From the NCBI GenBank assembly GCA_035297145.1, contig DATGZN010000032.1, forward strand, positions 1 through 19,660: a stretch of DNA of 19,660 nucleotides. The letters run 5' to 3'. The notes under the pieces were generated by a model, which saw only the letters and a list, made by a program, of their open reading frames with translations, searched no databases and had not been told where the DNA came from. Positions 5,325 through 12,986 of the stretch are shown piece by piece (the first letter of the stretch is position 1; every line of letters begins with the position of its first letter). The position numbers and the translations under genes are program-made. The stretch is from QHXW01 sp035297145. Lineage in GTDB: Bacteria > Acidobacteriota > Terriglobia > Bryobacterales > Bryobacteraceae.

Positions 5325-8162
5325 ATGGCCCAGCCGGCAACCGCTTTAGATGCCAAAATGGAGTTATTGAAAGCCGAAGAAAACAAAAGGACGCGCACCG
5401 GCGTCCAGTTTCCACGCCATTTCACGGCCCGCCTGGAGCCGGGGAAGACGCCCTACGACGAAGTCGTGTGGGAGACCCGCACCGCGTCGATCGGCAACGA
5501 TAAAGGTTCGGTGATTTTCGAGCAGCGCGACGTCGAAGTGCCGGCGGACTGGTCGCAGACTGCGACGAATATCGTGGCCAGCAAGTATTTTCACGGCAAG
5601 GCCGGAACGCCGGAGCGCGAAACCAGCGTCCGCGAGCTGGTTCATAGGGTTGTAGATACCATCGCCGACTGGGGCAAGCGTGACGGCTACTTCTCAACTC
5701 CAGAGGATGCGGAGAATTTCCGCAGCGAGCTGGCGCATCTGATGATCCACCAGAAAGCCTGTTTCAATTCGCCGGTGTGGTTCAACGTGGGCGTCAAGGA
5801 AGCGCGCGGCTACGGCTGGGTGTGGGACAAGGTCACGGAGAGCGTCATCAAGCTTTCGGGTGAGACGCGGCCGCAGTGCTCGGCGTGCTTCATCGTGTCG
5901 GTGAAGGACTCGCTCGAATCGATTCTCGATCTGGCCAAGACCGAAGGCATGCTGTTCAAGTGGGGGTCGGGCACGGGGACGAATCTATCGAGCCTGCGTG
6001 AAGAGAACGGGATTCTGTCGGGTGGGGGCAGGGCATCGGGGCCGCTTTCGTTTATGAAAGGCTTCGACGCCTTCGCGGGCGTGATCAAATCAGGCGGCAA
6101 AACGCGGCGCGCTGCCAAAATGGTGATCCTCAACGCCGACCATCCCGATATCGAAGGCTTCATCTGGTGCAAGGCCAAGGAAGAGAAGAAGGCGCACACG
6201 CTGGTGGAGGCAGGCTACGATTCGTCGCTCGATGGCGAAGCCTACAGCTCCGTCTTTTTCCAGAACGCCAACAACTCCGTGCGCGCCACCGACGACTTCA
6301 TGGAGGCGGTCATCAAAGACGGTGACTGGTGGACCAAGTCCGTGGTCTCCGGCCAGCCGCTGAAGCGCTACAAGGCGCGGGATCTGATGCACGAGATCGC
6401 GGAAGCCACGCACCAGTGCGGCGACCCAGGCATGCAGTTCGATACCACGGTCAACCGCTGGCACCCGTGCAAGAACACGGCGCGCATCAATGCCTCGAAT
6501 CCGTGTTCTGAGTACATGTTCCTGGATGATTCAGCCTGCAATCTGTCGTCGCTGAACCTGATGAAGTTCGTCACCCCGGGCGGCCAGTTCGATGTTGAGG
6601 GCTTCCGCCGCGCCTGCGACACCATGATCATGGCGCAGGAGATCATCGTCGATAACGCCAGCTATCCGACCGAGAAGATCGGTGAGAACTCGCACAACTA
6701 CCGGCCGCTGGGGCTGGGATTCGCCAATCTCGGCGCGCTGCTGATGTCGTTCGGCATTCCCTACGATAGCGACCATGGCCGCGACTACGCCGGCGCCATC
6801 ACCGCCATCATGTGCGGCCAGGGCTATGCTACAAGTGCGCGAATTGCGGAGGCCGTCGGACCGTTCTCAGGCTACGCGAAGAATGAGCAGCCATTTCTCG
6901 ATGTGATCCGCATGCATCGAGACTCGGTGAATCGCATCACCCGCACCAACATTCCGACCGGTCTCTATCAGGGCGCGAAGGACTGCTGGGACCAGGCGTA
7001 TGAACTCGGCCGCACCGCCGGTTACCGCAACGGCCAGGTGACGGTGATCGCGCCCACGGGCACCATCGGTTTCATGATGGATTGCGACACGACGGGCATC
7101 GAGCCGGATCTGGCGCTGGTGAAATACAAGAAACTCGTCGGTGGCGGTGTGATCAAGATCGTCAACAACACCGTGCCGCAGGCGCTCATTAAGCTGGGCT
7201 ACACGCCCGAGCAGGTGGAGCAGATCGTCACCCACATCGATTCGACGGGCACTATCGAAGGAGCGCCCGGACTGAAGCCCGAACATCTCGCGGTGTTCGA
7301 TTGCAGCTTCCGGCCGCAGAACGGCACCCGCTCGATTCATTACATGGGGCATGTGCGCATGATGGCGGCGGTGCAGCCGTTCATTTCCGGCGCGATTTCG
7401 AAGACCATCAACATGCCCGAAGAGGCGACGGTGGAAGAAATCATGGAAGCCTACACCGAGAGCTGGAAGCTGGGGCTCAAGGCAGTGGCGATTTATCGCG
7501 ACAACTCGAAGCGCGTGCAGCCGCTCAGCTCGGGTTCCGGCAGCAAGGGCGAGAAGAAGGCGGCGGCGATTGCGGCACCGCCGCCCGCGACGGTGGAGAA
7601 GATCGTGGAGAAAGTTGTGTTCCGGCCGGTGCGGCGGAAGCTCGAAGACGAGCGCGCGTCGATCACGCACAAATTTTCGATCGGCGGCCACGAAGGCTAC
7701 ATAACTGTTGGCCTGTATCCGGACGGAACGCCAGGTGAAGTGTTCATCACCATGGCCAAGGAAGGCTCAACCATTTCCGGCCTGATGGACAGCTTCGCCA
7801 CGGCCATCAGTTTCAGCCTGCAATACGGCGTGCCGCTGAAGTTCCTGGTTGACAAGTTCGCCCACGTGCGCTTCGAGCCAAGCGGTTGGACGGGCAACCC
7901 ACAGATTCCGTATGCGAAGTCGATTCCCGATTACATTTTCCGATGGATGGCGCTGAAGTTCCTGGGCGCCGAAGCCGCACCACCAGTGGAGATCGGCGAC
8001 GCGACCACGCTACGGCCAACCGAGCAAGACCCCCAGCAGGCGCTGCCGTTTCCCGCGCAAGTGTCGGATGCGCCCGTGTGCGCCGAGTGCGGATCGATCA
8101 TGACGCGGAATGGGAGTTGCTACAAGTGCGGGAACTGCGGGGGGACGTCAGGGTGTAGCTAG
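5325..8162 (+). CDS. nrdJ: Adenosylcobalamin-dependent (class II) ribonucleoside-diphosphate reductase
   Basis: The 945-residue enzyme reduces ribonucleotides to deoxyribonucleotides using a B12-derived radical, independently of oxygen. Visible signatures are CFNSPVWFNVG (residue 146 on), QCSACF (C185, one of the redox pair), the radical-site motif NPCSE (N392-C394-E396) and APTGTIGFMMDCDTTGIEPD. A TSCPD domain covers roughly 780-855, and a zinc-ribbon-like tail holds six cysteines at 919, 922, 932, 935, 938 and 944 (CAEC...CYKCGNC). The CxxC pairs of the tail probably pass electrons from thioredoxin. Length and domain order match the long NrdJ form. AAGGAG at 5310-5315 sits 9 nt before ATG 5325. 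NrdR-box-like sites lie in the promoter, and a small gene follows after 15 bp. Confidence 0.96.
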   Translation: MAQPATALDAKMELLKAEENKRTRTGVQFPRHFTARLEPGKTPYDEVVWETRTASIGNDKGSVIFEQRDVEVPADWSQTATNIVASKYFHGKAGTPERETSVRELVHRVVDTIADWGKRDGYFSTPEDAENFRSELAHLMIHQKACFNSPVWFNVGVKEARGYGWVWDKVTESVIKLSGETRPQCSACFIVSVKDSLESILDLAKTEGMLFKWGSGTGTNLSSLREENGILSGGGRASGPLSFMKGFDAFAGVIKSGGKTRRAAKMVILNADHPDIEGFIWCKAKEEKKAHTLVEAGYDSSLDGEAYSSVFFQNANNSVRATDDFMEAVIKDGDWWTKSVVSGQPLKRYKARDLMHEIAEATHQCGDPGMQFDTTVNRWHPCKNTARINASNPCSEYMFLDDSACNLSSLNLMKFVTPGGQFDVEGFRRACDTMIMAQEIIVDNASYPTEKIGENSHNYRPLGLGFANLGALLMSFGIPYDSDHGRDYAGAITAIMCGQGYATSARIAEAVGPFSGYAKNEQPFLDVIRMHRDSVNRITRTNIPTGLYQGAKDCWDQAYELGRTAGYRNGQVTVIAPTGTIGFMMDCDTTGIEPDLALVKYKKLVGGGVIKIVNNTVPQALIKLGYTPEQVEQIVTHIDSTGTIEGAPGLKPEHLAVFDCSFRPQNGTRSIHYMGHVRMMAAVQPFISGAISKTINMPEEATVEEIMEAYTESWKLGLKAVAIYRDNSKRVQPLSSGSGSKGEKKAAAIAAPPPATVEKIVEKVVFRPVRRKLEDERASITHKFSIGGHEGYITVGLYPDGTPGEVFITMAKEGSTISGLMDSFATAISFSLQYGVPLKFLVDKFAHVRFEPSGWTGNPQIPYAKSIPDYIFRWMALKFLGAEAAPPVEIGDATTLRPTEQDPQQALPFPAQVSDAPVCAECGSIMTRNGSCYKCGNCGGTSGCS

Positions 8163-8177
8163 GGAAGGGAACGTCCT

Positions 8178-8420
8178 GTGAGTGATAGAGATACTTACCG
8201 CTATGTATTGCGCGACGGCCGGAAAGTCGTGCAATACGGCATTTCAAACGGCCCTGAGGATCGCTTTCGAGAACACGTCGGAGATGGAAAGCGAGTTAGC
8301 AGCATGACGGTCGTAGGGCCAGCCGTCACCCGCGACTCTGCGCTCAACTGGGAACGGAATCGTATCGAAACGTACCAGCAGAACCATAACGGTAGGCGGC
8401 CCCGCTATAACAAGGTTTAG
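8178..8420 (+). CDS. Small GIY-YIG-like protein, probably co-transcribed with nrdJ
   Basis: The 80-residue frame starts at GTG 8178, 8 nt after GGGAAGGGA and 15 bp after the nrdJ stop. The pattern YRYVLRDGRKVVQYGISN fits the first two strands of a GIY-YIG nuclease domain (here YVL and YGI). It is followed by the expected basic helix, EDRFREH (arginine near residue 29). A later NWERNRIETYQ offers the acidic residue of the active site, and PRYN is a typical tail. The domain is minimal, with no DNA-binding extension. Similar stand-alone GIY-YIG proteins exist in many bacteria without known roles. Fold assignment is by eye; catalytic activity is uncertain because both signature tripeptides are degenerate. 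Confidence 0.6.
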   Translation: MSDRDTYRYVLRDGRKVVQYGISNGPEDRFREHVGDGKRVSSMTVVGPAVTRDSALNWERNRIETYQQNHNGRRPRYNKV

Positions 8421-8443
8421 GCCCACAAAGCCTCATTCGCGGG

Positions 8444-8842
8444 CTATGGCCCGAACAGCTCGCGCCAGTTCACTCGCTTGCGTCTGACCCTGTGCGCGTT
8501 GCCTATCAGCCGACTTATCGACTCACGTACCACGCTCTGGTGGCGTTGAAGGCGCCGCTTCAGTGTGTCGATCTCCTGATCCACGAGGTTCAAGTATCGC
8601 GGCAAGTGGCCGAGTGTGACTACATCGAGTTGGTAACTATCCTTACGGTTCACACTCCAAAGCTGCTTTCGGTACTGGATGTGTTCGGCCCGGCGGATGA
8701 TTAATCTGTTCCGGCGCCGTAGCGCTTGAAATAGCTCACCCTGAAGCACCAGAACCGGGTAGTAGACCTGTATATTGACCGGCTCCTCTTGCCCGCGACG
8801 AGGGAAGGTCCAGTTCTCATAGTGCTCATCAATGGAACTTTC
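8444..8842 (-). pseudogene. 3' part of a nuclease-like gene split by IS1-family element A
   Basis: This is the second half of the gene whose first half lies at 13324-13859. It resumes at SIDEHYENWTFPRRGQEE and continues with YYPVLVLQGELFQ, AEHIQYRKQLW and YQLDVVTLGHLPRYL, ending at a stop at 8444-8446. Joining 13859-13324 to 8834-8444 (one 8-bp duplication removed) gives 927 nt, exactly 309 codons, with no stop. The frame that runs on into the element up to 8992 is an artefact of the insertion. The YYP.LVL.GEL and Y.IDVVT.A.L motifs recur in a family of bacterial hypothetical proteins. The function of this half is unknown. Confidence 0.85.
8835..8842. repeat. Left copy of the 8-bp target duplication of element A
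   Basis: GAACTTTC directly precedes the left terminal repeat and recurs at 13324-13331 directly after the right one. Eight bp is a normal IS1-family duplication length. Confidence 0.9.
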
Positions 8843-8863
8843 GGTAGTGGGTCCATTTGAAAT
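8843..8863 (+). repeat. Left terminal inverted repeat of element A
   Basis: Reads GGTAGTGGG-TCC-ATTTGAAAT inward. It matches the right end (minus strand of 13303-13323, GGTAGTGGG-CCT-ATTTGAAAT) at 19 of 21 positions. Confidence 0.9.
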
Positions 8864-8882
8864 GTTCCACAGCGCTTTGGCA

Positions 8883-8911
8883 TTGACAAGCGTATGCGCT
8901 TTCGTATGCGA
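8883..8911 (+). promoter_or_regulatory. Candidate promoter and shared motif of passenger A
   Basis: TTGACA (8883-8888) is a perfect -35; TATGCG 16 bp later is a poor -10. Inside the spacer, GCGCTTTCGTATGCG (8896-8910) matches 13 of 15 bases of GCGCTTTCGCATACG (12969-12983) in element A's own transposase promoter. A common regulator for the passenger and the transposase is possible. The word CGTATGCG occurs twice, 4 bp apart. Confidence 0.4.
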
Positions 8912-8920
8912 CAATGAGGC

Positions 8921-10075
8921 ATGGCAGATGCGCCCGAAGTGCGTTCCACGCCCATCAAATACTTTGCCAGCGTTCTTGGGCTGGCTTGGCAAAACAGCTA
9001 CAAGAAAGGCCGGGAACGAGTGATTGGCCTACTCCTGGCTCTAGGGACCGCTTTGCTTATGGCCTATGAATCCGGAGCGATATCATTCTCCTGGCAGAAT
9101 GTCCATTGGCGACCGGCAGTGCTTTCCTATGCTCTGGTATTTTTTGGGCCGTTTGCCATTTTTCATTACCTGCGCGCTCAATGGGAAATGCACAGAGCAG
9201 AGGAAGAAAAGAGCCGTGATGCGCTCTCCCGGCTTACTACCGCTGAATCGGAAGTGTCAAATAAGGCCACAGCCTTAAGTACACTGCATTCTCACGTTGA
9301 AACACATGGCCAAATAACTGAGACTGTTTGGTCGATCAAGGAATCTGCGCGCGCCGTAAAACGTCGGTGGCCAAATTCCGATTTCGAACAAAGGCCGCTA
9401 CTCAAAGCATCCTGGATGCCGAACGGAGCGGTGAATGCAGGCGAGTATCCCTGGCTGCCATTTGCAATCCGCTGGCATGAAAGTGTCTATGCCTGTGAAT
9501 CCGTGGCTCATTCGTTAGCGGCGCTCCATTCTCTGTATTTAAACTCTTTAGATTTCGAAGAGGTGATGGAATTGTTGGACAGGGAGGAGCGACGACAAAA
9601 GGGTCTGTCAACTACACCGATGCCTAGCTTAATTATGGGCGCTCAGCGGTACGATCCCATTAATGGAGAGGATGAGAAGAGGTACGAACTGGGGCTATTT
9701 GTCCGAGCCGACACAGGCATCGCGTATAACGTAAACTTGCCCGCTGTTCGAATCGGAAAGCATTCACTTCGTTCCGTTGCTCAGGTCGCCATCATGCCGC
9801 AGGGTCAACAAATGTTCTTGGCTACTCACTTAACCGATTCCCAGGGGGGTAGCGTTACCGGCGACTGCCTACGGGATATTCTCCAAAACGCTTGCAGGCA
9901 AAACCAGAACGGATACATTGTGCCGATTCCTCTGCGGCTAATATTTCACGACACTTTAGGAACTGAGTACGTCGCAAGGCACGAACTGTCATTCGATGCC
10001 GACAGAGTCCTTGTTAACTTCTTGAACTGCGAACATATGGTTACGCCGCAGCCCGGAGGGACTGTTTCTCCGTAA
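8921..10075 (+). CDS. Passenger of element A: two-helix membrane protein with coiled coil
   Basis: I do not recognise the family of this 384-residue protein. Residues 34-50 (VIGLLLALGTALLMAYE) and 66-84 (AVLSYALVFFGPFAIFHYL) are two membrane helices separated by a short loop. Residues 85-125 are charged and heptad-like (RAQWEMHRAEEEKSRDAL...), a probable coiled coil. A roughly 250-residue soluble domain follows, containing GLFVRADTGIAYNVNLP and a VPIPLRLIFHDTLG strand region. It lies entirely inside element A, between the left repeat and the transposase end, and its last 35 bp overlap the transposase tail convergently. Frame and codon usage look normal and unbroken, so it is probably selected for. 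ATG 8921 has only a weak, very close GAGG. Confidence 0.75.
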   Translation: MADAPEVRSTPIKYFASVLGLAWQNSYKKGRERVIGLLLALGTALLMAYESGAISFSWQNVHWRPAVLSYALVFFGPFAIFHYLRAQWEMHRAEEEKSRDALSRLTTAESEVSNKATALSTLHSHVETHGQITETVWSIKESARAVKRRWPNSDFEQRPLLKASWMPNGAVNAGEYPWLPFAIRWHESVYACESVAHSLAALHSLYLNSLDFEEVMELLDREERRQKGLSTTPMPSLIMGAQRYDPINGEDEKRYELGLFVRADTGIAYNVNLPAVRIGKHSLRSVAQVAIMPQGQQMFLATHLTDSQGGSVTGDCLRDILQNACRQNQNGYIVPIPLRLIFHDTLGTEYVARHELSFDADRVLVNFLNCEHMVTPQPGGTVSP

Positions 10076-10116
10076 GAAGGACAATGTCTTGCAGGGACCA
10101 TATTCGATCTACGATT
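10041..10116 (-). pseudogene. Detached 3' end of element A's transposase gene
   Basis: The minus strand here reads IVDRIWSLQDIVLLTEKQSL then RAAA and a stop at 10041-10043. It is the exact continuation of the transposase broken at 12173: PAMEAG + IVDRIW..., matching PAMAAGISQHVWSMEEIVGL in element B's transposase. Adding it to 12951-12173 gives 855 nt (284 residues plus stop). Element B caused the separation. It overlaps the end of the passenger gene on the opposite strand. Confidence 0.92.
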
Positions 10117-10124
10117 CCCGCTTC
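10117..10124. repeat. Left copy of the 8-bp target duplication of element B
   Basis: CCCGCTTC abuts the left terminal repeat and recurs at 12173-12180 after the right one. Both lie inside element A's transposase gene. Confidence 0.92.
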
Positions 10125-10142
10125 GGTAGTGGGTCACTTTGA

Positions 10143-10237
10143 CTTTTCTCCCCGCTTGACACCTGAGCCGAACTGGTAGCGTGGCCCATCAGTGGGTTGG
10201 ATTGCTAGCCTGACAGCAAGGAGCCGTGCCGCTACCT
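10143..10237. other. Left-end spacer of element B
   Basis: About 95 bp between the terminal repeat and the passenger's stop codon. No coding or structural signal was recognised. Confidence 0.4.
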
Positions 10238-10915
10238 TCACTTGAATTCCGCATCGAAGTAAGTAAGCGTCTGAGCAACGCCAGTACCTATTTTTCGGAG
10301 CGTTTCAACCAGGGGGTATCCATTGCCGATGCCTACGTAAACGGTCGGAGTGATGTGCATGCGCACTTTGTAGTGGCGAGGACGCGCCTTTGTGCCCTTT
10401 ATAGGATCGAGGATTCCGCTATAGAGGAAGTCCATCTTTGCCGGAATGAGCGCATTGTGTTTGTCCAAGTTGCTCAGCTCGGCCAAACGACCCGTCCATG
10501 CGCATCCATTGTACGGCTGCAATCGCTCGATGACTGCTATGTGGGCGGTGTTAAGCCCCTTCAGGAAGGTGGACTTGCGACGAAGAAAGCCCTCTGCGCA
10601 GCTTTCGATGGGAAACTGGGTGCGGCGTTTCGAAGGGCCGGAGTCCAGCTCCGCCACGCGGCCCACGAGATAGTCGAGGGCAGAACGAAACCCATTGGCG
10701 ATCTGCCCCGCAAGAATTTGGGACAGATAGGGCATGCGCGAGCTAGGAACGGAAAAAAGGTCACGGCTGTGCTTTGGAAGTTTCTCAACAACCTTCGGAT
10801 AATGGACCTTAGCCTTGATTACCCTCGCCCGCTTGGAGCACAGGGAGTCAAGATCCTTCAGTTGTTTGTGTGCCCACCGTACTCTGATATAAGCGTGTAG
10901 AAGCGACGACATCAT
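10238..10915 (-). CDS. Passenger of element B: protein of unknown function, coupled to the transposase
   Basis: The 225-residue protein starts at an ATG ATG pair (10915/10912), 9 bp after the transposase stop and just behind AGAGGAG, so it should be translated from the transposase mRNA. It has no signal peptide or membrane helix. Motifs NGFRSALDYLV (74-84), TQFPI (99-103), IERLQPY (129-135) and LAELSNLDKHNAL (144-156) recur, as I recall, in a scattered family of bacterial and phage hypothetical proteins with the pattern LR.ALD.L ... FPI ... LQPY ... LDKHR.L; no function is known to me. It shares no visible similarity with the passenger of element A. Confidence 0.75.
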   Translation of the reverse strand: MMSSLLHAYIRVRWAHKQLKDLDSLCSKRARVIKAKVHYPKVVEKLPKHSRDLFSVPSSRMPYLSQILAGQIANGFRSALDYLVGRVAELDSGPSKRRTQFPIESCAEGFLRRKSTFLKGLNTAHIAVIERLQPYNGCAWTGRLAELSNLDKHNALIPAKMDFLYSGILDPIKGTKARPRHYKVRMHITPTVYVGIGNGYPLVETLRKIGTGVAQTLTYFDAEFK

Positions 10916-10924
10916 TTCTCCTCT

Positions 10925-11773
10925 TCATGCGGCCAACTCTGCCGATTGGGAATCCATCAGCCCCACGATCTCTTCCATCGACCAAACATGCTGGCTGATG
11001 CCCGCTGCCATCGCAGGCGTGACGCGAAGCGTCTGATGAATCCTCGCGAAGTTGTAATGCATGTAGTGAATCGCGACCGCCGCTTCGTGGTTCTCGATCT
11101 TCTTTGAAAAACCGTTCGTCAACCGCGTGAACCGCCGCATCCCCATCCGCATCGTGAGATTCTGACGCTCCACGTACGAGGTGGAAATGTGCTTCTGATC
11201 CGGCATGCCGAGCACTTCGACTTTCTCCGTACTGACGAAATTCGCGCAACTGTAGCGCGCTTCACCAGCCCGCTCCGCGCCGTAGGTTTTGATGAGCATG
11301 GCGTAGTCGATGTCATCAGCAAAGGCGTCAATAATGGCGTTCAGATAGACCTTGTGGCCGTCGGTGGTGAGCTGCACGCGGTGACGAAGACGGCCTGCAA
11401 GATTGGCGATAAACTCCGTTGCGCAGCCCGCGTCCCGCTTGCCGACCAGCCAGCACGGAACGAGCTTGGTGTCGGCGTCGATTGCGACCCAAACCCAGGT
11501 ATCGCCGACGATGCGCTCCTCGGCCATTGCGGGCGTGACGTTCTTTTGCTTGCAACCGACGTACGACCAAATTTCGTCGCATTGAATACGCTGGCAGCGC
11601 AGGTTGCGGAATACGTGATCCTGGTAGGCGAAACAGGCCGCACCAAGTTCCAGAAGCAGCCGGGTGACGCTGCGCTTTGCTACGCCCTTCATGCGGCAGA
11701 TCGAGCGGATGGAATTGCCTTCGACAAGAGCGGAGATGATCTGGGCGCGCCGGTCAACACTCAGCCTATTCAT
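10925..11773 (-). CDS. IS1-family DDE transposase of element B
   Basis: The 282-residue single-ORF transposase has an N-terminal helix-turn-helix (residues 8-45, GNSIRSICRMKGVAKRSVTR). Its catalytic domain matches IS1 InsB: CDEIWSYVGCKQKN (65-78), AIDADTK (D99), TTDGHKVYL (D138) and SYVERQNLTMRMGMRRFTRL (E202) with GFSKKIENH. In classic IS1 the HTH and catalytic parts are joined by a ribosomal frameshift; here they are one continuous frame. The protein is intact. A -10 box ends 6 bp before the ATG, implying a leaderless message. The passenger gene follows 9 bp after the stop. Confidence 0.93.
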   Translation of the reverse strand: MNRLSVDRRAQIISALVEGNSIRSICRMKGVAKRSVTRLLLELGAACFAYQDHVFRNLRCQRIQCDEIWSYVGCKQKNVTPAMAEERIVGDTWVWVAIDADTKLVPCWLVGKRDAGCATEFIANLAGRLRHRVQLTTDGHKVYLNAIIDAFADDIDYAMLIKTYGAERAGEARYSCANFVSTEKVEVLGMPDQKHISTSYVERQNLTMRMGMRRFTRLTNGFSKKIENHEAAVAIHYMHYNFARIHQTLRVTPAMAAGISQHVWSMEEIVGLMDSQSAELAA

Positions 11774-11779
11774 AAATTG

Positions 11780-11808
11780 AGTATACCAGAGCGCTATGGT
11801 ATAAGCAA
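11780..11808 (-). promoter_or_regulatory. Leaderless-type promoter of transposase B with palindromic spacer
   Basis: On the minus strand TTGCTT (11808-11803), 17 bp, TATACT (11785-11780), then CAATTT and ATG: the expected start of transcription is at the ATG itself. The plus strand of 11782-11803 is a palindrome, TATACCA-GAGCGCTA-TGGTATA, that fills the spacer and overlaps both boxes. A bound repressor would block polymerase. Element A has the same arrangement. Confidence 0.65.
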
Positions 11809-11844
11809 GAGAAAACGGTGGGAAATGTTAGGAAACTCTATGAT

Positions 11845-12105
11845 TTAGCTGGCTCTGCGTTGGCGCGCCCATCGTGCGCGTACGGCTTTGGTTCCGAGCT
11901 GACTGCGCTCCTCGGGCGTGAGCATCGCCATGCGGTTTTTGCCGCCCTTTTTGCCGCCCTTGCGCCCCAACTCGGTCATGACCTGGCTGATGAGGGAAGG
12001 GTTTAGTTTGACGGGTTCGTCCGTTGGTTCAGCGGTGGAGCGCTTCACGATGTCGTGCGCCCACTGATTTACGTCCTGCGGTTCCTTACGAGCACGCTTT
12101 GGCAT
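11845..12105 (-). CDS. Small basic GGK-rich protein of element B
   Basis: This 86-residue protein starts MPKRARK and ends in a strongly basic module, GRKGGKKGGKNR then LTPEERSQLGTKAVRARWAR. The motif GG(K)xGG...LTxEx+...A.KA.RARW occurs in many small bacterial proteins, often thought to bind nucleic acids, and is homologous to the small gene of element A. It lies between the right terminal repeat and the transposase promoter, where IS1's InsA regulator would sit, but it has no visible InsA zinc finger. A role as transposition regulator or DNA-bending partner is inferred. A GGGAG stretch lies about 5 nt before ATG 12105. Confidence 0.75.
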   Translation of the reverse strand: MPKRARKEPQDVNQWAHDIVKRSTAEPTDEPVKLNPSLISQVMTELGRKGGKKGGKNRMAMLTPEERSQLGTKAVRARWARQRRAS

Positions 12106-12154
12106 GGCGCTCCCAGTATCGCATTCTGTGCCGAGCCGTCAAGCATGCCAAGAT

Positions 12155-12172
12155 TCAAAGTGACCCACTACC
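12155..12172 (-). repeat. Right terminal inverted repeat of element B
   Basis: Minus strand reads GGTAGTGGGTCACTTTGA, identical over 18 bp to the left end at 10125-10142. Confidence 0.92.
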
Positions 12173-12180
12173 CCCGCTTC
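12173..12180. repeat. Right copy of the 8-bp target duplication of element B
   Basis: CCCGCTTC, matching 10117-10124. Confidence 0.92.
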
Positions 12181-12951
12181 CATCGCCGGAGTAACTCGCA
12201 GGGTCTGGTGAACTCTCGCGAAGTTGTAGTGCATATGAAACAGCGCAACCATCGCGACATGATTTTCAATCTTCTTGCTGAAGGCGTTCGTCAAGCGAGT
12301 AAAACGGCGCATATTCATCCGCATGTTGAGATTCTGGCGTTCCACATAGCTGGTGGAAATGTGTTCCTGATCCGGGTCGCCAATAACCTCGATGCGTTGA
12401 GTGCCAAGACATTGCGCCGGGCTATACCGCGTCTGTCCCTCGGCAGGATCGGTACCGTAAACCTTCACCAGTTGCGCGTAATCAATCGCGGACCCAAAAG
12501 CATCAGGAACAGCCGTCAAGTACATCCTGTGGCCATCCGTGGTCAACTGGATTCGGTTCTTGAGGCGACCGGCAACGTCCTGAAGGAACTCGGCGGCACA
12601 CCCGGCATCCCTCCGTCCTACGAGCCAGCTAAGCACCAGCTTGGTATCAGCATCAATCGCAGTGAACGTCCAGACATCGCCAGCAACCCGCTGTTCGGCC
12701 ATTTCCAGCGTAACGTTCTTTTGCTTGGCATAGCAAAACGACCAGATTTCATCGACCTGAATCCGCTTGGATGCAACATTGCGAATGGTCGCGTTCTGGT
12801 AATCGGCGCACGCCTTGCCAACGCTCGCCAGCAGGCGAAGGACTGCGCCTTTCGATACGCCCGTCATGCGAGAGGTAGAGCGAACGGAACACCCCTCGAC
12901 CAGCGCCGAAATCACCGCTATCTTCTTTGCGGTGCTGATTACGTTTGCCAT
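12173..12951 (-). pseudogene. IS1-family transposase of element A, 5' nine-tenths, disrupted by element B
   Basis: From ATG 12951 the frame encodes an N-terminal helix-turn-helix (CSVRSTSRMTGVSKGAV), VDEIWSFCYAKQKN, AIDADTK (D100), LTTDGHRMYL, SYVERQNLNMRMNMRRFTRL and FSKKIENH, the same plan as transposase B but clearly diverged. Element B's repeat begins after PAMEAG, so the present frame ends in a foreign VVGHFESWHA tail at 12139. The true C-terminus is preserved at 10116-10041. The reconstructed protein is 284 residues with no other defect. The truncated version keeps the whole DDE triad and lacks only about 25 final residues, so residual activity cannot be excluded. Confidence 0.93.
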
Positions 12952-12957
12952 GTCTTG

Positions 12958-12986
12958 AGTATACGACAGCGCTTTCGCATACGCAA
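12958..12986 (-). promoter_or_regulatory. Leaderless-type promoter of transposase A with near-palindromic spacer
   Basis: Minus strand: TTGCGT (12986-12981), 17 bp, TATACT (12963-12958), six bases (CAAGAC), ATG at 12951. Geometry is identical to that of element B although spacer sequences differ. The spacer palindrome on the plus strand is TATACGA-CAGCGCTT-TCGCATA, one arm base off perfect, with the same AGCGCT core. Conservation of geometry and symmetry in two diverged elements argues for function. Confidence 0.65.

Larger units (their letters stand above)
10125..12172 (-). mobile_element. IS1-family element B (2048 bp), inserted in element A's transposase
   Basis: The 18-bp terminal repeats are perfect: GGTAGTGGGTCACTTTGA at 10125-10142 and the same on the minus strand of 12155-12172. 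An 8-bp duplication, CCCGCTTC, flanks the element. Minus-strand order: small GGK gene (11845-12105), transposase (10925-11773), passenger (10238-10915). All three frames are intact, so this copy is probably the younger one and perhaps active. The first nine bases of the repeat (GGTAGTGGG) are shared with element A, the rest is diverged; these are sister elements, not copies of one another. Confidence 0.93.

Noticed and set aside
6867..7691. A 274-codon frame antisense to nrdJ
   Set aside because: His- and Arg-rich shadow of a well-conserved coding region; no start signal.
10226..10900. A 224-codon plus-strand frame opposite the passenger of element B
   Set aside because: The minus-strand frame has a strong ribosome site, coupling to the transposase and recognisable motifs; the plus-strand product is a shadow.
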